Part shown: positions 6,291 to 10,189 of the stretch, in pieces
Numbering within the stretch: the stretch's first letter is position 1
Layout: each line of letters starts with the position of its first letter
Assembly (NCBI GenBank): GCA_020444775.1
Contig: JAGRHX010000233.1
Coordinates: forward strand, 1-10,189
Length of the DNA: 10,189 nt
From: Gammaproteobacteria bacterium
GTDB taxonomy: Bacteria; Pseudomonadota; Gammaproteobacteria; HK1
Direction of reading: 5' to 3'
Position numbers and translations under genes: made by a program
The notes under the pieces: model-generated
What the model was told of the DNA's origin: nothing
Seen by the model: the letters and a program-made list of their open reading frames with translations, nothing else
Database searches by the model: none

Positions 6291-7732
6291 GCACGGAAGC
6301 CAACAAGCGCATCGCACGCAAGCTGCTCGCCAGCGCCCTGGTGCTGGCCAGCACAGCCTCGTCCGCGTACAACATCAACAACTGGTGGCCGGATGGCGAC
6401 AACATCGTGATGGACGATGTGTTGCTGCCCGCGGGCACCTTCAGTGACCCCGCTCAGTTCCAGATGTCGGAGTGGAACCAGCTGGACACCACCAACAACT
6501 CGCACCCGTTCCGGATCAGCAACTCGCCGCAGTTCTCGTTTGGCTCCAATGATGGGGACAACACCATCGGCTTCCTGGGCGAGGCCGGGCTGAACTCGGA
6601 GTATGGTTTGTCCTACTCCAACGCCCTGGCGTGGACGATCTGCTACTCGAGCTTCTGGACGGGACGTATCAAGGAGTGCGACGTCACCCTGGACCCGACC
6701 CTGCCCTGGAGCCTGGGGCCGGACGACAACAACTGGTTCCAATCCACCGTGCTCCACGAGCTCGGACACGTGCGCGGCCTCGGCCACTACAACGGCTATC
6801 TGTCGATGCAGAACAGCGGGCAGAGCAAGTTCCTGCGCGACGAAACCCTGTACATGGACGATCGGGTCGGCGTGCGCCAGCACGCCACCACGGTGACCGA
6901 GCGCGACGTGACCATCTACAACAAGTGGCACGACGGTGCGGTGCCGCGCTGGATGTCGATGAGCGCGACCACGCTGCGCGAGGGTGACACCATCGAGCTA
7001 CGCAACATCACGGTCGAGAACCGCGGCTCGCAGTCATTCAACTCGAGCCTGCGATTCGGTGTGTATCTGTCCACCAACAGCATCATCAGCACCGGCGATC
7101 AGCGGCTGAACACCGGCAGCTGGGGTTCCTTCGGCACCTTCACCTTCAGCACCTTCGACTGGAGCGCGACCATTCCGAGCGTCGGCGACTGCACGACCCG
7201 CTACATCGGCGGCATCATCGACGACAACGGCGCCTGGAACGAGCGCTTCGAGGGCAACAACGCGGTGGTCTTCACCAACGGCGTGCCGTACGTGGGCAAC
7301 ACCTTCACGCCGACCCAGCTGACCATCCTGCTCTCCGAGGACAGCTATGAGCCGAACGACAGCCGCTTTGCGGCAACCAGCGTCAGTCTGCCGTTCGTCC
7401 GCAATCAGCTGAGCATCGATCAGGACAACGAGAGCGACTACTACCGGGTCACCGTGCCGCCGTGGCGTGTGTTGAAGGTGGACGCCGGCTTCACCCACAG
7501 CGCCGGTAACATCAACCTCGCCGTGTACAACAGCTCGGGCACCCTGGTGGCCAGCTCGACCGGCACCGGGAACGGCGAGTCCATCTCCAAGTACCTGGCA
7601 TCCGGCACCTACTACGTGCGGGTCCATGGCAGCGGTAGCGGCAGCTGCAACCGCTATGACATCAACATCCGCACCGAGCCGCTGTTCATCATAGGCAGCA
7701 TCTCCTATCTGCCCGTCCCCTTCGGGCCCTGA
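6287..7732 (+). CDS. Secreted matrixin-like zinc metalloprotease with CARDB-like and PPC domains
   Basis: A 481-residue protein. Residues 1-27 form a signal peptide (basic start, hydrophobic 13-24, likely cut after A27). The protease domain (about 28-195) contains H157-E158-L-G-H161-x-x-G164-x-x-H167, the zinc-binding and catalytic motif of metzincins, with M174 in the expected Met-turn; this fits the matrixin (M10) group. C119 and C131 could form a disulfide. No cysteine-switch propeptide is seen. A beta-rich domain at about 224-330 has the CARDB look (N-x-G, YLSTNSIISTGD, E-x-NN). Residues 350-463 look like a bacterial pre-peptidase C-terminal (PPC) domain, beginning EPND and ending in GTYYVRV. 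The last 18 residues (464-481) are a hydrophobic-proline tail of unknown role, without a PEP-CTERM signature. The likely role is an extracellular or periplasmic endopeptidase. It is translationally coupled to the preceding exported protein. Confidence 0.9.
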   Translation: MSTEANKRIARKLLASALVLASTASSAYNINNWWPDGDNIVMDDVLLPAGTFSDPAQFQMSEWNQLDTTNNSHPFRISNSPQFSFGSNDGDNTIGFLGEAGLNSEYGLSYSNALAWTICYSSFWTGRIKECDVTLDPTLPWSLGPDDNNWFQSTVLHELGHVRGLGHYNGYLSMQNSGQSKFLRDETLYMDDRVGVRQHATTVTERDVTIYNKWHDGAVPRWMSMSATTLREGDTIELRNITVENRGSQSFNSSLRFGVYLSTNSIISTGDQRLNTGSWGSFGTFTFSTFDWSATIPSVGDCTTRYIGGIIDDNGAWNERFEGNNAVVFTNGVPYVGNTFTPTQLTILLSEDSYEPNDSRFAATSVSLPFVRNQLSIDQDNESDYYRVTVPPWRVLKVDAGFTHSAGNINLAVYNSSGTLVASSTGTGNGESISKYLASGTYYVRVHGSGSGSCNRYDINIRTEPLFIIGSISYLPVPFGP

Positions 7733-7758
7733 GCTACGGGCCCTGAGCTACGGGCCTG
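7724..7758 (+). repeat. Tandem 14-bp repeat at the end of the metalloprotease gene
   Basis: GGGCCCTGAGCTAC occurs at 7724-7737 and 7738-7751, followed by a partial third copy, GGGCCTG. The TGA of the first copy is the stop codon of the protease gene. It looks like a recent slippage duplication across the stop codon; the second TGA lies 14 bp later, out of frame. Confidence 0.75.
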
Positions 7759-7770
7759 CCCCCCGCCCGA

Positions 7771-7804
7771 GTCCGCCACACCGTCCCGCGACGGTGTGGC
7801 GGAC
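7771..7804. terminator. Strong 15-bp hairpin between convergent genes, probable bidirectional terminator
   Basis: The arms 7771-7785 (GTCCGCCACACCGTC) and 7790-7804 are perfectly complementary around a CCGC tetraloop. They sit 38 bp after the protease stop and 19 bp after the stop of the minus-strand CDP-alcohol phosphatidyltransferase gene. No T-run flanks it on either strand, so termination strength is inferred from stem stability and position. It may instead act mainly as an RNA 3'-end protector. Confidence 0.65.
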
Positions 7805-7823
7805 CGCGTCCGACTCGTTCCTG

Positions 7824-8405
7824 CTAACGATCCCGTTCCGCCGCCGCCCGCCGCGACAGGGCGAACAGTGAGCGCACGTCGCTGTACGGCCTGTCCAGCA
7901 GCACGGTGATGACCAGCTCCTCCAAGGCGGCAATCGCGCAGACCAGCGCCGCGATCCGAAACGGCCAGGCGGGGCCACCGAGCAGCACCAGATACAGCGA
8001 GACCCCGGTCAACACGGCGGCGAGCTTCACGCTCCAGACGTGATAGCTGGTGATGGTCCGGAACTTGACGATTCCGGCCAGGGTCGGCAGGACGATGCTG
8101 GCGACGATGAGACCGATCCAGAGCAGCTCCGCGCGCACGAAGTCCGGCCACAGCCACCAGGCCCCCAAGGTCACCGTCGCGTAGATGAGAAAATCGGCGA
8201 AGCTGTCCAGACGTGCGCCAAAGGTCGAGACCTGCCCGTACAACCGTGCAATCGGTCCATCCACCAGATCGGTGGCCAGCGCCAGGGCGAGCAGCACCAG
8301 GAACGCATCCGAGCGACCGTGCCAGGCCAGCCACAGCAAGCCCGGCGCCGCGAGGACCCGCAGCCCGGTGATCAGATTTGGCACGCTGAGGCGTGCATCG
8401 CTCAT
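7824..8405 (-). CDS. CDP-alcohol phosphatidyltransferase family protein
   Basis: A 193-residue integral membrane protein with the complete family signature D46-x-x-D49-G50-x-x-A53-R54-x8-G63-x-x-x-D67-x-x-x-D71. The aspartates hold two metal ions and the cytidine diphosphate group. About six hydrophobic segments are seen, starting near 10-30, 34-45, 70-90, 95-115, 120-145 and 148-170, as usual for PgsA-type enzymes. These transfer a phosphatidyl group from CDP-diacylglycerol to an alcohol such as glycerol-3-phosphate at the inner membrane. The acceptor cannot be read from the sequence. The ATG at 8405 is chosen because it overlaps the stop of the YbhP-like gene (ATGA) and the protein starts with a usual short basic segment; the upstream open frame to 8549 lies within the YbhP-like gene. 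The overlap suggests translational coupling and a joint role in phospholipid metabolism. Confidence 0.92.
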   Translation of the reverse strand: MSDARLSVPNLITGLRVLAAPGLLWLAWHGRSDAFLVLLALALATDLVDGPIARLYGQVSTFGARLDSFADFLIYATVTLGAWWLWPDFVRAELLWIGLIVASIVLPTLAGIVKFRTITSYHVWSVKLAAVLTGVSLYLVLLGGPAWPFRIAALVCAIAALEELVITVLLDRPYSDVRSLFALSRRAAAERDR

Positions 8406-9169
8406 GACAGCCACGTCTCCCCGAGCTCGAAGGTCGCCATCAGCGGCACGTGATCGGACAGACGGCGCCAGGCGGCGCCATGCAGCTGCGTGGCCTGTAG
8501 GGGCTGCAAGGCCCGGAAGTAGATGCGGTCCATGGGCAACACCGGCCACAGCGCCGGGAAGCTGAGCGCGTTGCGGCCGTGCAGATGGTCGAACACGTCG
8601 GTCAAGCCCAGCCGGCTGGCGAGCTCGAGGTTGGCCTGACCGGTCCAGTCGTTGAAATCGCCCGCGACGATCAGCGGCTCATGGGCTGGCACGTGGGCAT
8701 CGATCCGATCGCACAGCACGTCGACCTGTCTGCGTCGCTCGGAGGCGAACAGGCCGAAGTGGATGCAGACCACGTGCAGCGGCCGGGTGGCGGCGCTCAG
8801 CCTGACCACGCCGTGCAGCACGCTGCGGCTGGCCCGCGCCATGGTCGAGACGTTGATGTTCTCCCACTCGATGAACGGGAACCGGCTCAAGATGGCGTTG
8901 CCGTGATGCCCGGCATCGTAGATCGCATTGCGTCCGTAGGCGTGATGCGGCCAGTTCTGATCGGCGATGAACTCGTACTGGGATTGGCGTGGCCAATCGA
9001 CGTGTCGATGCGCGCGACGACTGTGCTCGCCCTGCGTCTCCTGAAGAAACAACAGATCCGCCGCCGACTTGTTCAAGGCCTCGCGGATGCCATGCAGCAC
9101 GAACCTGCGATTGCCGACGCTGAAGCCCTTGTGGATGTTGTAGGTTACGACCTTGATCTGCTCACTCAC
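8402..9169 (-). CDS. YbhP-like endonuclease/exonuclease/phosphatase family protein
   Basis: A 255-residue protein of the EEP (DNase I/AP endonuclease/sphingomyelinase) fold. Key residues are in order: N11 in TYNIHKGF, metal-binding E44 in FLQET, GRNAIYDAGHHGNAILSRFP (79-98), H137, D171-x-N173 in AGDFND, and the catalytic D239-H240 in LSDHVPL. Spacing and wording follow E. coli YbhP closely (IHKGF, NRRF, YGRNA, GHHGNA, AGDFNDW, WRHLSDH). In E. coli ybhP sits with clsB (ybhO) and ybhN, a cardiolipin synthase context. Here the partner is a CDP-alcohol phosphatidyltransferase, so a phospholipid-related phosphodiesterase role is a reasonable inference over DNA repair. GTG 9169 is chosen since it starts just before the conserved first strand. 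A TTG at 9211 would add 14 residues without homology I recognise. No signal peptide. Confidence 0.9.
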   Translation of the reverse strand: MSEQIKVVTYNIHKGFSVGNRRFVLHGIREALNKSAADLLFLQETQGEHSRRAHRHVDWPRQSQYEFIADQNWPHHAYGRNAIYDAGHHGNAILSRFPFIEWENINVSTMARASRSVLHGVVRLSAATRPLHVVCIHFGLFASERRRQVDVLCDRIDAHVPAHEPLIVAGDFNDWTGQANLELASRLGLTDVFDHLHGRNALSFPALWPVLPMDRIYFRALQPLQATQLHGAAWRRLSDHVPLMATFELGETWLS

Positions 9170-9391
9170 CGACCCATCACCCTGACCAATCACATCCGCC
9201 CACTCGGCCAACGCCCCGGGCGGTCAGCACAGGTGGTGTAGCCGAGCGCGGCGGCCACGGACGGTATGAGACCGCGCATCACTCAGGATATCAGCCCCAC
9301 GAGCACCTCGGCGGGACCGGACGGCGCGCCGCGACGATTGACTGCGCGGGCCCGATCCCAGAGGCTGCGGACTGACCCCGACCGTCGAACC

Positions 9392-9408
9392 GAGGAGGAC
9401 CGATGTGA
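9392..9408 (+). promoter_or_regulatory. Ribosome site and overlapping ATG-TGA start-stop before the DUF1330 gene
   Basis: GAGGAGGA at 9392-9399 is a strong Shine-Dalgarno site 5 nt before the GTG at 9405. An ATG at 9403-9405 is in another frame and is followed at once by TGA (9406-9408). The only start giving the DUF1330 protein is therefore GTG, sharing its first base with that ATG. Confidence 0.6.
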
Positions 9409-9695
9409 GCGTCTACATGATTGCCCGGATCATCGTCACCGACGAGGCACGCTACGCCGAGTACGCGCGTCTGGCAGGGCCTTCCGTCGAACGTTATGGC
9501 GGACACTACCTGGTACGTGGCGGTGAGACCCGAACGATCGAGGGACCGCATCGACCCCGCAACGTGGTCTCGGTGTGGCCGAGCATGGAGCGTGCGCTTC
9601 AGTGGTATCACTCACCGGAGTACGAGCATGCCCGCAGCCATCGCGAGGGCGCGGCCGAGGTCGAGCTCTGTTTCGTCGAAGGCTTCGAGAGCTGA
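9405..9695 (+). CDS. DUF1330 family protein
   Basis: A 96-residue protein that covers the whole DUF1330 domain, a small alpha/beta dimeric barrel of the ABM type. It opens with a MIARIIVTDEARYAEY strand and helix. It then has the family landmarks YGGHYLVRGGE (about 31-41), the EGPHRPRNVVSVWPSMERA stretch (about 46-64) and the WYHSPEYEHARSHR helix (about 67-80). The function of the family is not established; related ABM folds include small monooxygenases and chlorite-dismutase-like barrels. The start is GTG, supported by GAGGAGGA upstream. It is divergent from the YbhP-like gene and is followed after 230 bp by the amidohydrolase gene on the same strand, a distance that allows either co-transcription or a separate promoter. 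Confidence 0.9.
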   Translation: MSVYMIARIIVTDEARYAEYARLAGPSVERYGGHYLVRGGETRTIEGPHRPRNVVSVWPSMERALQWYHSPEYEHARSHREGAAEVELCFVEGFES

Positions 9696-9925
9696 AGCCC
9701 CTGCATCGCGACCCGCGTCAGCACCGGCCGCCGCCTCCGGTGAACGCACGGCCACGGCCTGGCCAGGCCGGCTTGTAGCGCTGGCCCCGATCCACGGAGA
9801 ATCCCCCGAGGGCAGCGCCGCTCCAGGTCTCGCGGCCCGGCGGCGCCGACCCGGCGCACGCGCCCGGCTCCAGCAACGAGCAACTGCCGTCGCGCACCGG
9901 AAACCACCCACCCCAGGAAACCATC

Positions 9926-10189
9926 ATGACGCCCTCCACCAACAAGCCGTGGCTGGACCAGGTCATCGAGGAGACCCTCGAGCCGGACCTGCCCATCTGC
10001 GATCCGCACCACCACCTGTGGGAGTTCCGCACCGAGCGCGTTGCCCACAAGTATCTACTCGATGAGATCCTGGCCGACGTCTACGCCGGTCACAACGTGG
10101 TCTCCACCGTGTTCATCGAGTGCGGCGCCATGTACCGCACCAGCGGTCCCGAGACGCTGCGGGTGGTCGGCGAGACCGAGTTCGTCAAC
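9926..10189 (+). CDS. Amidohydrolase (PF04909-type) family protein, N-terminal part, cut by window end
   Basis: The frame is open from ATG 9926 to the right edge (88 codons). The protein begins with about 20 polar residues, then a PICDPHHHLWEF segment at about 23-34. In amidohydrolase-2 proteins the H-x-H of the first barrel strand binds the catalytic metal; here it is D26-P-H-H-H, and the usual D-x-H-x-H-L-W wording is kept. The following YLLDEILAD and TVFIECGAMYR segments fit the next helix and strand of the TIM barrel. Family members hydrolyse lactones (for example 2-pyrone-4,6-dicarboxylate), decarboxylate aromatic acids or cleave diketones. The substrate is not evident, since the specificity residues lie outside the window. 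The start has an AGGA site 8 nt upstream. Its position after DUF1330 and near the other oxidoreductases is consistent with a catabolic role. Confidence 0.85.
   Translation, partial: MTPSTNKPWLDQVIEETLEPDLPICDPHHHLWEFRTERVAHKYLLDEILADVYAGHNVVSTVFIECGAMYRTSGPETLRVVGETEFVN

Noticed and set aside
5966..6931. Minus-strand open frame of 321 codons across the exported-protein/protease junction
   Set aside because: It is antisense to two well-supported exported proteins, and its valine/histidine-rich translation shows no known motif.
8579..9241. Plus-strand open frame of 220 codons opposite the YbhP-like gene
   Set aside because: It is the mirror frame of a gene with a complete EEP active site and has no recognisable protein features.
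9338..9366. TTGACT as a -35 box before the DUF1330 gene
   Set aside because: The hexamer at the right spacing (near 9361) is GAGGCT, too far from a -10 consensus.

Overview
The window looks like chromosomal DNA from a GC-rich proteobacterium. GC is roughly two thirds by eye, and coding is dense with good Shine-Dalgarno sites. Gammaproteobacteria is my best guess, mainly because one protein (8402-9169) matches E. coli YbhP closely from memory. I see no tRNA, rRNA, CRISPR array, insertion sequence or phage gene.

Layout. A gene enters from the left edge and ends at 350; it looks like the C-terminal part of a DEDDh 3'-5' exonuclease. Facing it on the minus strand are a HAD phosphatase (373-1017) and an RraA/HMG-aldolase-like protein (1119-1820). 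After a divergent intergenic region come three plus-strand metabolic genes: an NmrA-type NAD(P)-binding protein (1983-2891), an old yellow enzyme of the XenA/YqjM class (3096-4229) and a crotonase-fold protein (4313-5143). The crotonase has lost both glutamates used by true enoyl-CoA hydratases. A 340-bp non-coding stretch follows, with several inverted repeats.

Next is a two-gene exported module (5484-7732): a secreted protein of unknown function, translationally coupled to a matrixin-like zinc metalloprotease with CARDB-like and PPC-like C-terminal domains. A strong 15-bp hairpin separates it from a convergent minus-strand pair, a YbhP-like endonuclease/exonuclease/phosphatase protein and a CDP-alcohol phosphatidyltransferase. 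These overlap by ATGA and probably act in membrane phospholipid metabolism. At the right end, on the plus strand, are a DUF1330 protein and the start of an amidohydrolase (PF04909-type), cut by the window edge.

How the genes fit together. The old yellow enzyme, crotonase, NmrA protein, RraA-like protein, DUF1330 protein and amidohydrolase suggest catabolism of an unknown organic substrate, but no substrate can be read from the sequence. The most distinctive items are the coupled exported protein/metalloprotease pair with its upstream TGCAC-rich inverted repeat, and the crotonase with an altered active site. I did not find anything I can firmly call a new system.
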